Assembly (NCBI GenBank): GCA_029216955.1
Contig: JANAVB010004000.1
Coordinates: 2,661,942-2,725,941 of the forward strand
DNA: 64,000 nucleotides
DNA from: Iris pallida
Lineage: Eukaryota; Streptophyta; Magnoliopsida; Asparagales; Iridaceae
Direction of reading: 5' to 3'
Shown: positions 11,898 to 24,530 of the stretch, piece after piece
Numbering within the stretch: position 1 is the stretch's first letter
Layout: each line of letters opens with the position of its first letter
Translations under genes and position numbers: made by a program
The notes under the pieces: generated by a model
Seen by the model: only the letters and a program-made list of their open reading frames with translations
The model's database searches: none
Told to the model about the DNA's origin: nothing

Positions 11898-13224
11898 AAA
11901 AATAATTTTGTCCTTGAAATTCTAATTCATAACTTTTCATTAAAATTCAAAGTCTACTATTACCTTAATCTCCTCAATTTAATTCCTCAAAATATTTTAT
12001 TACCTGCTCTAGCCATTTTATAACTCCGAATACTTGAGGACTTCTACCCACCTTTGGTCACACTACTCCATCAAATCTCCTGTCTCTAAAACTTTATAAT
12101 CTTTCAACTAATTGCTAAAATTGCTACCAATAGATATCTAGGGCATATGGCATATATAATCCTCCCCTATCTCTCAAGCAACCCAAAATTTAACAGGCAA
12201 CAAATTTATATAAGTAGCTAAGAATTATTGATAAATTCTAATAAGCATGACCATTCATTGCTCTGAAATAGGAAGGACAGAAAGATAAGGAAGAGTAATC
12301 GAGAGCAATTATGAAGTTTCAGAGCGGTAGAGCGTATCCAATAATACAGATAGAAAAAGTTTATAAACTATTAACTTATCTGTTAGGTTGGGCTACTCTA
12401 ACCTGGTCACTTACTAAATCGAAGAACCCTTCGTTTCTTAGAATTGCTTGCAATCCATGCAATACGGAAATTCCGTTCTTGAGATTAATCTAAACAAGGT
12501 TTCATAATAGAACAAAATTTAAGAAATCAAGATTGTGGTCTTTTCCGTTGTTATTTAAACACACGAGCAAGGTCGTATCGTGACTTCCAAGTAGATGGAA
12601 TAATGGATACGAATGACTTCACATTCTAAGAGGCAGGGACTACATAATAGGTACAGGGACCTATTTCGAGCAGTTCGATTTTATAGTCCAAATATGGTGG
12701 TATACATGGATGGGTTTTACTTTGTCTTAATGGGTTCCCTGATTGGACATCAATCGTTGGTTGGATGAGCCTTGGATTTCAATCTATATTGGCTGGACAA
12801 GATTCCAATTATAAAACTATTTCTACTAGGTTAGGGTAACCTAGAATAGGTTTCAACCCAAGTGGTTGAGCTAGATGCCAATCGGGTTGGTTAGCTAGGT
12901 CTCTCAAGTCCAAAAATGCGCCTTCCATAACTTTTGTATTTAAGTAGTACATTAGGCCTCAATTGGGTGTCACACTAGTAGCATGTGCGTAGTAGGCTTC
13001 GAGTAGATCACAACCATATGTTGGGTCAAAGGAATTGGGTCGAAGTTGAGGCTCTAATGGAAGTCGGGGAGTATACCGGTATTATGGTAAGGGCTATAGC
13101 TAGTCCTTTTTACCTGAAAGTCGTACCACAAAAATAGAGTACAAGGGGACAGGTTTGAGTGGGACACGATATACCTAGATGAAGGTGGACACTTCTAGAA
13201 CTTGCATATGAAATTTGTTGGAAG
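11898..13224 (-). other. LARD-N internal domain, first segment, non-coding
   Basis: No convincing coding frame; the 60-residue frame at 12311-12493 has no recognised motif. The stretch 11898-12330 matches the internal domain of LARD-D in reverse. The remainder up to the T1 insertion has no match elsewhere in the window. Confidence 0.5.
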
Positions 13225-13229
13225 GTAAC
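13225..13229. other. left target-site duplication of T1 (GTAAC)
   Basis: GTAAC precedes TGTAATGCC at 13230 and is repeated at 23991-23995 after the 3' LTR end. Confidence 0.9.
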
Positions 13230-13849
13230 TGTAATGCCTGTGGTTCGTATTACGTATTTCGAAATACGTGTACATATTTTGTCTCGTATTATATGTCTCC
13301 TTGCTTTGTTTATTTGGTATTTTTATTTGCTTGGTTATGGTTCATCTTGGTTCGGTTCGGCTTGTTTGGCTTGGTTCGGTTTTGTTGTGAACCAACCCCT
13401 ACCTACCACCACCATCACCATTTATTATCCCTACTCCTTTCTCTCTCCTCATTTACTCTTCTTCTTCCCCACAATTATTCTTCACCTACCTGAAAGGGAG
13501 AGGGAGAGCTTAGGCAAGTGCATCTTGCTTCATGGAGGAACTCAAGTTTTATTGTTCCATTCTCTTCTTTACAGCATTCTAAAACACTTTAATACTTAGC
13601 ATTTTCAATTTTTATGGCTAATTGCTTGTAGATCTAAGTTTATTTTATTTTCAGATTTCTTAGGTTTAATCTATTTAATCTTGTTATTATCAAGTTCTGA
13701 TGGTTTCATGTTGTAGAAAATTTCATTCTACCCCTATTTTGACCTAAGAAAGTCTGGATTTAGACTTGGGATGAAGGATTTATCGAGCTTTGAAGAAGAT
13801 AGTCCATGACTTTTCTTCTCGAATTCAGTGGAGAAGAAGAACAGTACAG

Positions 13850-14572
13850 CCGCATGGCAGTTCATGGCTGCATAGCCTTTCCTGGCCGCATGGCTGTACA
13901 TGACCGCATGGACTTCCATGCGGCAAGCTTTCTCAGCCGTATAGGCCATGGGCTCCTTGCCAGCCGCATGAGACTCTTTTATCGTAGTCGCATGAACTTT
14001 CGTTCTTTCAGCCGCATAAATCATTCATCTCGATCGTAGGGCAATAAAGGCAGCGGGGCACTTCCAGCCGCATGAAGTCGATTTCTTCCGGCCGTATATG
14101 CCCAACCTCCCAGTCGCATATAATTTTCAGCCGCATATGCCCCGCTCCCCCGCGAGCCGCATGAGACCCATTTACTTCCAGCCGCATAGGCCCCCATTTC
14201 CTCCAGCCGCATGGCGTTGCTCCTTTTCTAGCCGCATATGCTCATCACCCTTGCCGTATGAACTGTCCCCTTCCCAGCCGCATGAACTCGAAATTCCCCA
14301 GCCGCATAAGCCTACTTTTCCTGGCCGTATAGACCGAGTCTCTTCCGAGCCGCATGGACTTCTCTTCCTGGCCGCATGGGACTCGGCTCTCCCACAGCCG
14401 CATATGGCCCATTCCCTCCGCATAAGCTCCTGACCCTTTTCAACCACATAGCGTTGCTCTCCCGCAACCGCATATGCGTCCATCATCTTTGAGCCGCATA
14501 TGCCTGTCCTTCCTGAGCCGCATGTACTCCCTTTCCCTGGTCATATATGCCCGAGCCGCATGGCCCCTTCCA
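13850..14572 (+). repeat. GCCGCAT motif array in T1 5' LTR
   Basis: About 30 copies of (A/G)GCCGCAT(A/G) occur in some 720 bases, almost all in the same orientation, spaced 15-35 bases by variable pyrimidine-rich sequence. Degenerate copies are mainly GCCGTAT, GTCGCAT and GCTGCAT, as expected from C-to-T decay at methylated cytosines. The spacers are not repeated, so the conserved unit is the short word and not a long satellite monomer. Confidence 0.9.
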
Positions 14573-14827
14573 TAGCCTTGTATTTTATGATTTAATTGTT
14601 ATTATTAGACTCATGTCTTGTGACCCTCAGTGTGACTTGGGTCTCTTGATGAATGCTTGTACTATGTTATCTTGCATATGTTCTCTGAACACGATAGTGA
14701 CCCGTACTGGTGCACTCTTGACAAGTAACATGACATGATAGTGGTCCGTCGTGGCGCACTCCTGACAAGTAAACCTGAAATGATATACCTTGATATGCTG
14801 TTGCGACGGCTAGCCTGACATGACAAG

Positions 14828-14836
14828 TATAAATAA
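14828..14836 (+). promoter_or_regulatory. candidate TATA box in T1 5' LTR
   Basis: GTATAAATA follows ACATGACAA and is retained in the 3' LTR near 22712. A second candidate, CTATATAAG near 15283, is present only in this LTR. T2 and T3 lack the first candidate at the aligned position, so the call is tentative. Confidence 0.3.
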
Positions 14837-15349
14837 CATGGCCACCGTGGGCAATTGTGCTTGTACAAATAAACCAGTCTTGTCTTGCATCATGTTTAGG
14901 ATGGGGCTCCTGAGTACCACGGTCAGGGGTACCTATTAAAATGGATTAAGGATAATAACTAGAATATTACAGTAGTCATGAAGAGATTTCCCAGCTACAT
15001 GTAATCCCGTTACCTGGGCGCACTTGTGGATCTGTAGCCTGCCGACGAGTAGAGCACATTTTCAGCACACTATCATGTGTTGCATCCCCTCTCTTGAATA
15101 AATATTCGACCTGGGTAACCTGGATGGTCTGCAGGACTTGTGGCCGTGGAATAATCTCATTGCATCTTGTTAGTAACTAGGCCTGTGACAACTCTAGTTA
15201 GTTAAAATATCAAGCCGTACTTATTGCTTGGCCGTGAATGATTGGATGGAGTCTAATCCTGTCTAGTCTTGTCTTGATCCTATATAAGATTGTTACATGA
15301 CCTGGTTTCTTATGTTATTTTATCGATAAATGGTGGGAAACCAAGTTCC

Positions 15350-15415
15350 GTTCAGATGGAGGGTTACAACCCCGGTCCTTGTTTGGTTTACGGGTTGTAA
15401 CCTGATTATCTGAAT
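15350..15415 (+). other. conserved stem-loop in T1 5' LTR
   Basis: GGTTACAACCC (15362-15372) and GGGTTGTAACC (15392-15402) form a perfect 11-base inverted repeat around a loop of about 19 bases containing GGTCCTTGTTTGG. TTCAGAT and ATCTGAA extend the stem outside it. The structure is present in every Tekay LTR of the window. Confidence 0.75.
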
Positions 15416-16113
15416 AGTTCCATGGTTATCTCGTCGTATATCACCCTGATTTCTTTTCCATAGTTCCAGTTCTTATTATTTATTTATACTCTTGTGCTAA
15501 TTGCTGGTTTTAGTTCCTAAGTGAAGCTTTTTTTGTGGTACTTGCTCTTTCTGGGATCTGACCCAGCTGGTTTTGTATGGCCAGATACCGGAGCAGCTCC
15601 AGAGGATCTACCGAATTTCTAGCCCGATGGTGACCACCAGGCATAACCAGGACAACGAGTGGGTCTTTTTTGTTCTCCCACTTTATTGTAAAAATATTCT
15701 TTTGAGGCGTTTAGCCGACGAGCACTTGTTTAGCTCGATTGCATTTACTTACTATCTGCCTACGGGCTGTAACATGATTGACAGATCCTAGGGTTGATCA
15801 TATATGACGAAACTCTTGCTAGTCCTCATATTTTGTAAAGACTAGCTTCATGATCAGCTAAATATATAATATTTGGGATGTCTTACTATTGTATATTTGG
15901 TGATCTTACATCTTGTAACATTTACTTACTTGCTTGTGAGTAAGACAATCGGCTTGTTCTTGACTATAGGAGATTGTTGGTTTGTAGTTAAACCCTCTTG
16001 TATCTAGACAGCCATGACCGTATAGCGACGTGGGTTGCACTTCAATATACGTAAGTGGATATGTGCTCCCCCGTTCTCCAGTATTCTGGTTCTGGGGCGT
16101 AACATGATTTAAG

Positions 16114-16131
16114 TGGTAGCCCATACAGATC
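16114..16131 (+). other. primer-binding site of T1 (tRNA-Ile type)
   Basis: TGGTAGCCCATACAGATC starts 9 bases after the LTR end and matches the tRNA-Ile complement with three substitutions. T3 has the exact 18-base version. Confidence 0.7.
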
Positions 16132-16345
16132 TTATAAATAAAGATATGTGAGGGTTTACCGAATAAATGTCTCAATTAGTACTCGCCCTTGATCCCTGTT
16201 CGTATCCTCTGAATCCCTGCAATTCTTGTCCAGATCGCATGCTTGTATCTTTGGTCTGTCCTAGTCCTTCCTTATTGTTCCCTATATCGTCTTCTTCAGT
16301 GGTATTGTACCTGGCCCTGTCGATCAGCGAGGTGGAGCACCTCCC

Positions 16346-17442
16346 GTGGATCAGCAACAACATGGAGATCAAGCCCAGTATTTGGGAGTAGCCTCCAGAG
16401 TCGTGCCTACTGAAGGAGAGCCACCGGTCAAGCCAGTTCAGCCTGCAGAGCCTGATGATGGCACTTTGGTAGGTCTCATCAGGACCTTGTTAGCTTCCCA
16501 AGATCGTCAAAGAGATGCCTTGCACCAGGCAGTGACAGATCCTCTGACCAGAGGAGGTCATCAGAGTAACAGTGCGGCCAACAACTTCAAGCACTTGAAC
16601 CCTCCATTCTTCGATGGCAGCGAATATGCTATTGCTGCTAATGCATGGCTTCAGGATATGGAGGTGATTTTAGAAGCAGCCAGGGCTCCAGAGAACAAGA
16701 AGGTGGCCATGGTGCGCCTGCAGTTATTGGATCTTGCCCGCAGTTGGTGGACGGCACAGCTCGTTGGATTAGTGGCACCTATTGCTTGGACAGTATTCAG
16801 AGAGAGATTCCAGACCAAGTATTTCGATGCTGTAGCACGGTACGATCTACAGACGAGGTTCACTAATCTGAAGCAGATGGACAGGACGGTCGATGGATAT
16901 GTGGTCGAGTTTTCGAGACTCAGTCGGTTTGCTTCCACCTTGGTAGCAACCGAGTTCGATAGAGCCCAACGGTTCCCATAGGGGCTCCATCGAGAGATTT
17001 TATTGGCAGTGGAGCAGTTTGAGCATCAGACTTTTGATGCAGTCTTGAGAGAGCCAGGAGGCATGAGTATACCTCCTAGAGGATCGTGGATAGGGCCGGA
17101 AGTCGAAAGAGATCTCACGGCCAGATGAATCAGTCTTCAGCACCAGCCCTGGCAGCTACGGCTTTGACCATTGGAGCTCCGAGACGGGCGGCCTCAGTAA
17201 CGTTGGTTCAGCATTCAGCCCCGACATACCCTCAGCAGCAGAAGCAGAAGCCCTCTTTTGTAGTGGGATATTCGCACTGCGGAAAGCCAAGGGATGTGGT
17301 AGCAGAATATCGCAGGGCACAGGGATTGTGCCTTGCTTATGGAGCAGCAGATCATAAGGTTGGATTATGCATAAATAGGGGTAGTTCATCATCGTCCAAC
17401 CTTTTTAGTCTTTCGGTGAGAGGACCAGGACCAGTCCAGTAG
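16346..17442 (+). pseudogene. gag: T1 gag, broken
   Basis: The structural polyprotein of the element. The capsid-type retrotransposon gag domain is visible ([44 protein letters not shown]). A TAG at 16979-16981 replaces a Gln codon of T2 and T3. About 70 bases further a one-base loss shifts the frame, and the gag tail resumes from about 17086. Both zinc knuckles at the C-terminus are ruined: the first reads YSHCGKPRD.. without its first Cys and its His, and the second, CLAYGAADH, has lost a Cys. The initiation codon is uncertain because the conserved frame starts at GTG in all three Tekay copies; the true start may be upstream. A TAG run follows at 17440-17452. Confidence 0.85.
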
Positions 17443-17595
17443 CAGTAGTATCAGCCTCAGAGGCCCCTGCCGCCTCAGTCCTAGGCATTCCAGCAACAAC
17501 ACCCCGAGCAGCATGCACAAGCCCAAGCCCTGAGTCAGAGCAGGCATCGAGGATTTCAGCAGAGGGGACCAGCACTCCGAGGGCATGGTCTGGCT

Positions 17596-20500
17596 ATGGT
17601 GATGACCGCAGAGGAAGGATTGGCACCAGGAGAGGTAGTGGCAGGTACTATTATCGTCAACTCCTTTCCAGCTTCAGCTTTATTTGATTCTGGTGTATCA
17701 CATACATTTATGTCCGCACAATTCGTGTCACGGATAGGACTGGAGCCCGAGTCATTATCAGTAAGGCTCAATATACTTACTGGTAATGGACTTGTGGGAG
17801 TAGATAGAGTGTTTTCCTCGTGTAGGTTCGTAGTTAGCGGTAGAGAATTCCCCGCTAGATTGATAGAGTTCTCGATGGCCGATTATGATGTGGTCTTAGG
17901 AATGGATTGGTTGAGGAACTAGTATGCTAGAATAGACTGCCACATTGGCAGGGTTGTTTTTAGCATTCCAGACGAGCCAGAGTTTTTCTTTTTCCGAGGC
18001 AAAGTTGAACCTTCTCCTCCAGTATTATGGATGGCAGTAGCAGCAGTACAGTTACCTAGGATAGTCGAAGAGTTTCCAGATGTTTTCCCAGAAGAGCTTC
18101 CAGGAATGCCGTCAGAGCGAGAGATCGAGTTCACTATAGACTTGATCCCCGGGACAGCCCCAGTATCAGAGAGAGTCTACAGGATGGCGCCATCAGAATT
18201 GGAGATATTGTACAAGATGATTGAAGAACTTAGAACCAAGGGATTCGTGCTAGTGGATCGCCTTGGGGAGCCCCGATGCTTCTTGTGAAAAAGAAGGATG
18301 GTACGTCCAGGTTATGTGTAGATTATCGTACCTTGAACTCAGTGACAATCAATAATAGATACCCTCTCCCGAAGATAGATGACTTATTTGATCAACTCAA
18401 GGGGGCAGCAGTGTTCTCGAAGATCGACTTGCGCTCAGGATACCATCAGATCAGATTCAGAGAGCAGGACATCCCGAAGACAGCTTTTAGATCGAGGTAT
18501 GGGCATTAGAAGTTTCTTATTATGCCATTTGGAGCAACCAATGTGCCGGCAGTATTCATGGACCTCATGAATCGTATTTTTATGCCCTACTTGGATCAGT
18601 TTATGATTGTGTTCCTAGACGACATCCTGGTCTACAGCAAGAGTGTAGCAGAGCATGAGCAGCATCTCCGTGTGGTTCTTCAGATTCTCCGAGAGCATCA
18701 GTTATATGCCAAGTTCAGTAAGTGCGAGTTCTGGCTCGATCGTATTTCATACATGGGTCATATCATCACCAGAGGAGGAGTAGAAGTGGACCCCCAGAAG
18801 ATCGTGTCTATTGAGTCGTGGCTATTACCCAGCACAGTTGCAAAAGTTCACAGTTCTCTTGGTTTGGCCGACTGCTACCGGCGATTTATTTTGGACTTTG
18901 CTCAGATTTCAGCGCTATTGACCCAGTTGACTCGCAAGAAAGTACAGTTTGCTTGGACAGCAGAGTGCCAGGATTCTTTTGAGAAGTTGAAGCGAGGCTT
19001 GATGACGGCACCTATACTCACGCTTCCAGATGGGACCGGAGGATTCTTAGTGTACTATGATACTTCAGGCAGAGGTTTAGGATGTGTTCTGATGCAGCAG
19101 GGGAAGGTAATAGCTTATGCATCACGTCAATTTCGTGATCATAAGAGGAATTACCCAAACCATGACTTAGAGCTGGCAGTAGTAGTGTTTGCACTTAAGC
19201 TTTGGAGACACTACTTGTACGGAGATAGGGTGGAGATTTTCACCGACCACAAGAGCCTGAAGTATGTTTTCTTCCAGAAGGATCTTAACATGCATCAGAG
19301 AAGATGGCTGGAGCTTCTTATGGATTATGATGTCAACCTGCAGTATCATTCTGGAAAGGCCAACATTATCGCATATGCATTGAGCAGAAGAGCCGGAGCT
19401 TATTTCCTAACAGCGCAACCAGAGCTGTTAGCAGATCTTCAGAAGATGGATATAGAAGTTGTTATCCATTCCAGTGTGGTATTGATGGCCAGTATGTAGT
19501 TTCAATCCACTATAGTTGAGAGGATCCGGATGGCGCAGTTAGCAGATTCTAAGCTACAATGGCTTAGAGCAGAGTGTGAGGCAGGACAAAGACCAGAGTT
19601 TTGCATCCACGAGGACGGTACACTTCGACATAGTAATCGTCTTTGTATACCCAGTGGAGATATCAGACAGGAGATCATGGCAGAGGCCTACAGTTCTCAG
19701 TATTCCATTCATCCGGGCAGCATGAAGATGTACCGTGATATTCGTCAGCACTTTTGGTGGAATGGCATGAAGAGGGAGATAGCCCAGTTTGTCTATCGAT
19801 GTTTGGTTTGCCAACAAGTTAAAGCTGAACATCAGAGGCCAGCTGGACTTCTTCAGCCCTTGCCGATTCCAGAATGGAAGTGGAAGCATGTGACCATGGA
19901 TTTCGTGACTGGATTACCTAGATCCCCTGCTGGTCGAAATGCTATTTGGGTTATAGTTGACCGGCTCACGAAGGTGGCACACTTTCTCCCATTCAGAGTT
20001 AGTCAGTCGACGGCTCAGCTAGCGGAGATGTACCTCAGGCAGATTGTCAGATTACACGATGTACCAGTCAGTATCACCTCAGATCGAGATTCAATATTTA
20101 CGTCGCACTTTTAACATAGCCTGCAGGAGAGTTTGGGAACTCACCTCCAGTTCAGCTCAGCTTATCATCCGCAGACTGATGGTCAGTCGGAACGCACGAT
20201 CCAGACTCTTGAAGATATGTTGCGGTCATGTACACTCGACTTCAGTGGTTCGTAGGAACATCACCTGCACCTGGTGGAATTCTCGTACAACAAAAGTTTC
20301 CAAGCCAGTATCCAGATGGCACCGTTCGAGACGCTGTTTGGTAGGAAGTACAGATCCCCGCTAGCCCGGGATGATATTGGAGAGAGACAGATGCTCGGTC
20401 CGAAAATGATTGCTCAGACAGTTGAAGTGGTCAGGAGAGTCAGAGATCATCTTCGAGTTGCCCAAGATCGCCAGCGTCATTGGGCCGATTCTCATCGGCG

Positions 20501-20939
20501 TCTCCTTGAATTCTCGGTCGGTGACCATGTATTCCTGAGGATTTTGCCTAACCGTGGTATCATTCGTTTCAGCGTACGGAGAAAGGTTAGTCCTAGGTAT
20601 ATAGGACTGTTCGACATTCTGGAGTGAGTAGGTGATGTATCCTATCGTCTCACTCTCCCGCCGTCGTTACGTGAGGTGCATGACGTGTTCCATGTATCCC
20701 AACTATGACGGTATATCCCGGACCCGAGCCATATCCTGGATCAGTCAGAATTGGTTGTTGGTACCAACCTATCGTATGAGGAGAGGCCCGTGTCTATATT
20801 GGACCGGAGAGAGAAGATGCTCAATAACATGACTATCAAGTTAGTCCGAATTGCTTGGGGTCATCACTCTTTGGGTGAGTCAACATGGGAGCGTGAGGAT
20901 GATATCCGATCGCGATATCCCGACATGTTTGACTCGTGA
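17596..20939 (+). pseudogene. pol: T1 pol: protease, RT, RNase H, integrase, chromodomain, broken
   Basis: Domains in order: aspartic protease (LFDSGVSHTFM near 17690), RT ([11 protein letters not shown] near 18075, [11 protein letters not shown] near 18425, FLDDILVYS near 18613), RNase H ([13 protein letters not shown] near 19055, [11 protein letters not shown] near 19240), integrase (zinc-binding HPGSMKMYRDI with CLVCQQVK near 19710-19820, core DFVTGLP and SDRDS up to 20114) and a chromodomain at 20772-20939. Catalytic Asp residues of RT are intact in T1, unlike T2. Breaks: TAG at 17920-17922, a frameshift near 18255-18285, TAG at 18507-18509 and 19497-19499, TAA at 20112-20114, further stops and a shift between 20628 and 20750. 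Several stops sit where T2 has CAG (Gln) or TGG (Trp). The terminal stop is TGA at 20937-20939. Confidence 0.9.
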
Positions 20940-21095
20940 GGTATAATATCTTTCTTATGCCTCATGCCTTCGATTCCCTGCTTGCATGTTTGATTGATTG
21001 ATTGATTGATTGCCAAGTATAGCTTGCTTGTGATTAATATAGCTTGTCCTTGTCCCTCTAGCCTCTTAATTAAATTTCGAGGACGGAATTCTTTT
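20940..21095 (+). other. T1 3' untranslated internal region
   Basis: A short non-coding stretch after pol with a (TTGA)n run at 20990-21011, then TTTCGAGGACGGAATTC leading into the polypurine tract. This last segment is shared with T2 and, with few changes, with both LARDs. Confidence 0.6.
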
Positions 21096-21108
21096 AAGGT
21101 GGGTAGAG
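21096..21108 (+). other. polypurine tract of T1
   Basis: AAGGTGGGTAGAG ends one base before the 3' LTR start at 21110. It primes plus-strand DNA synthesis in this element class. Confidence 0.8.
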
Positions 21109-21109
21109 T

Positions 21110-23990
21110 TGTAATGCCTGTGGTTCATATTACGTACTTTGGAATACGTGTACGTATTTTGTCTCGTATTGTATGTCTTCTTGCTTAGTTTATTTGGTAT
21201 TTTCATTTGCTTGGTTATGGTTCATCTTGGTTCGGTTCGGCTTGTTTGGCTTGGTTCGGTTTTTTTGTGAACCAACCCCTACCTACCACCACCATCACCA
21301 TTTATTAACCCCACTCCTTTCTTTCTCCTCATTTACTCTTCTTCTTTCCCACCATTACTCTTCACCTACCTGAGAGAGAGAGAGGAAGAGCTTAGGCAAG
21401 TGCATCTTGCTTCATGGAGGAACTCAAGTTTTATTGTTCCATTCTCTTCTTCACAGCATTCTAAAACACATTAGTACTTAGCATTTTAAATTTTCATGGC
21501 TAATTGCTTGTAGATCTAAGTTTATTTTATTTTCGGATTTCTTGGGTTTGATCTATTTAATCTTGTTATTATCAAGTTCTGATGGTTCCATGTTGTAGAG
21601 AATTTCATTCTGCCCCATTTTGACCTATGGAAGTCCAGAATTAGACTTGGAATGAAAGATTTATGGAGCTTTGAAGAAGGGAGTCCATGACTCTTCTTCT
21701 CGGATTCAGTGGAGAAGAAGAACAGTGCAGCCGCATGGCAGTTCATGGCCGCATAGCCTTTCCTGGCCGCATGGACGTACTTGACCGTATGGACTTCCAT
21801 GCGGCAAGCTTTCTCAGCAGCATAGGCCATGGGCTCCTTGCCAGCCGCATGAGACTCATTTATCGTAGCCGCATGAACTTCCATTCTTTCAGCCGCATAA
21901 ATCATTCATCTTGGCCTCAGGGCAATAAAGGCAGCGTGGCAGTTCCAGCCGCATGAAGTCGATTCCTCCCGGCCGCATATGCCCAGTCTCCCAGTCGTAT
22001 ATGATTTTCAGCCGCATATGCCTCGCTCCCCCGCGAGCCGCATGATACCCATTTACTTCCAGCCGTATAGGCCCCCATTTCCTCCAGCCGCATGGCGTTG
22101 CTCCTTTTCTAGCCGCATATGCTCATCACCCTTGCCGCATGAACTGTCCCCTTCCCAGCCGCATGAACTCGAAATTCCCCAGTCGCATAAGCCTACTTTT
22201 TCTGGCCGCATAGACCGAGTCTCTTCCGAGCCGCATGGACTTCTCTCCCTCGCCGCATGGGACTCGGCTCTCTCGCAGCCGCATATGGCCCATTCCCTCC
22301 AGCCGCATAGGCTCCTGCCCCTTTTCAACCGCATAGCGTTGCTCTCCCGCAGCCGCATATGCGTCCATCATCTTTGAGCCGCATATGCCTGTCCCCCCTG
22401 AGCCGCATGCACTCCCTTTCCCTGGTCGTATATGCCCGAGCCGCATGGCCCCTTCCATAGCCTTGTATTTTATAATTTAATTGTTATTATTAGACTCATG
22501 TCTTGTGACCCTCAGTGTGACTTGGGTCTCTTGATGAATGCTTGTACTATGTTATCTTGCATATGTTCCCTGAACACGATAGTGACCCGTACTGGTGCAC
22601 TCTTGACAAGTAACATGACATGATAGTGGCCCATCGTGGCGCACTCCTGACAAGTAAACCTGACATGATATATCTTGATATGCTGTTGCGACGGCTAGCC
22701 TGACATGACAAGTATAAATAATATGGATACCGTGGGCGATTGTGCTTGTACAAATGAACCAGTCTTGTCTTGCATCATGTTTAGGATGGGGCTCCTGAGT
22801 ACCACGGTCAGGGGTACCTATTGAAATGGATTAAGGCTAATAACTAGAATAACACAGTAGTCATGAAGAGATTTCCCAGCTACAGGCTATCCCATTACCT
22901 GGGCGCGCTTGTGGATCTGTAGCCTGCCGACGAGTAGGGCATATTTCCAGCACACTGTTATGTGTTGCACCCCCTCTCTTGAACAAATATTCGACCTGGG
23001 TAACCTTGATGGTCTGTAGGGCTTGTGGCTGTGGAATAATCTCATTGCATCTTGTTAGTAAATAGGCCTGTGATAATCCTAGTTAGTTAAAGTATCAAGC
23101 CGTACTTATTGCTTGGCCGTGAATGATTGGATGGAGTATAATCCTGTCTAGTCTTGTCTTGATCCTGTACAAGATTGTTACTTGACCTGGTTTCTTATAT
23201 TATCTTGCCGATAAATGGTGGGAAACCAAGTTCCGTTCAGGTGGAGGGTTACAACCCCGGTCCTTGTTTGGTTTACGGGTTGTAACCTAATTATCTGAAT
23301 AGTTCCATGGTTATCTCGTCGTATATCACCCTGATTTCTTTTCCATAGTTCCAGTTCTTACTATTTATTTATATTCTTGTGCTAATTGCTGGTTTTAGTT
23401 CCTAAGTGAAGCTTCCTTTCTTGTACTTGCTCTTTATGGGATCTGACCCAGCTGGTTTTGTATGGCCAGATACCGGAGCAGCTCCAGAGGATCTATCGAC
23501 TTTCCAGCCCGATGGTGACCACCAGGCATAATCGGGGCAACGAGTGGGTTTCTTTTTTCTTCTTCCACTTTATTGTAAAAATATTCTTTTGAGGCGTTTA
23601 GCCGACGAGCACTTGTTTAGCTCGATTACATTTACTTACTGTCTGCCTATGGACTGTAACATGATTGACAGATCCTAGGGTCGATCATGTATGACGAAAC
23701 TCTTGCTAGTCCTCACATTTTGTAACGACTAGCTTCATGATCAGCTAAATATGTAATGTTTGGGATGCCTTACTATTGTATATTTGGTGATCTTACATCT
23801 TGTAACATTTACTTACTTACTTGTGATTGAGACAATAGGCTTGTTCATGACCATAGAAGACTGTTGGTTTGTAGTTAAACCCTCATGTATCTAGATAGCC
23901 GTGACCGTATAGCGAGGTAGTTGCACTTTAATATACGTAGCTGGCTATGTGTGCCCTCGCTCTCCAGTATTCTGGTTCTGGGGCGTGACA
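21110..23990 (+). repeat. 3' LTR of T1
   Basis: Begins TGTAATGCCTGTGG, ends TTCTGGGGCGTGACA, and is followed by the GTAAC duplication. It carries the same array (21728-22447) and stem-loop (near 23245-23290) as the 5' LTR. Confidence 0.92.
21728..22447 (+). repeat. GCCGCAT motif array in T1 3' LTR
   Basis: About 30 copies aligned with the 5' LTR array. Several positions are intact here but decayed in the 5' LTR, and the reverse, so the ancestral array was close to uniform GCCGCAT. Decay changes are mostly CG to TG or CA. Confidence 0.9.
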
Positions 23991-23995
23991 GTAAC

Positions 23996-24525
23996 AGCTG
24001 GTTTGTGCTCCGAACATTAATGACACGGCCGGGGACACAAAATGATCTAAATGGAGAGTGGGAGTCCATGGGGCACTAACTATCATTCTAATGGAAAATA
24101 TTCTAATCAATCGGTGATCCTCGTATATCCCAAAATTTTGGGAGGCTTACAATCTACTCACCTTAGAAGCTAGAACATGGTTTTAGGAATAATGAGGTTA
24201 GAAGAATTTCAAAGTCCGGATATTTACCCCGATTCTTGTCAATAAAGAATAAGGCACGGCGTAACAGAATATGGTAGATATAAGTCAAGTCAAGGATCGT
24301 TCCTCAATAAATGGAAAATGAGTGCGTACAATGACAAATGGTCGATAAAATAGAATGATCTACTCGTCCATAGTATACAAGAGTTATCGACGGGTAACCA
24401 ACTCTAAGGCACATCATATGAAGAGATTTCTAACAGCTGAGTCCTAAATTTCTATTTGTGTCAAGCCTGCCAGACTATTATCATAAGGGTTCTAGTGGTA
24501 TGGGTTGTAGTGATCATGTATGGAT
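23996..24525 (-). other. LARD-N internal domain, second segment, non-coding
   Basis: Lies between T1 and the solo LTR. No retrotransposon protein motif and no frame above 65 residues. Confidence 0.45.
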
Positions 24526-24530
24526 GTTGA
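24526..24530. other. left target-site duplication of the split solo LTR (GTTGA)
   Basis: GTTGA precedes TGTCATGCCCCG at 24531 and is repeated at 37235-37239 after GGGGCACTACA. Confidence 0.8.

Larger units (their letters stand above)
13230..16104 (+). repeat. 5' LTR of T1
   Basis: Begins TGTAATGCCTGTGG and ends TTCTGGGGCGTAACA. It contains, in order, a motif array (13850-14572), a partial tandem repeat with GTGACCCGT..GGTGCACTC..TGACAAG words, a stem-loop (15350-15415) and a U5-like end. The frames at 13215-13599 and 13734-14486 are shadows within it. Confidence 0.92.
13230..23990 (+). mobile_element. T1: full-length Ty3/gypsy Del/Tekay chromovirus, degenerate
   Basis: A complete 10.8-kb element: LTRs 13230-16104 and 21110-23990, PBS 16114-16131, PPT 21096-21108, TSD GTAAC. 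The domain order is gag, protease, RT, RNase H, integrase and chromodomain, which makes it a chromovirus. The C-terminal chromodomain with EERPVSIL and GESTWEREDDIRSRYPD is typical of the Del/Tekay clade. Gag and pol carry frameshifts and many in-frame stops, so T1 cannot move by itself. LTR copies differ by several percent by eye, so T1 appears older than T2. Confidence 0.92.

Noticed and set aside
13734..14486. Minus- and plus-strand frames rich in His, Ala, Met and Arg across the GCCGCAT array
   Set aside because: They are by-products of the repeated word read in three frames on both strands; the same pattern recurs at 21522-22458.
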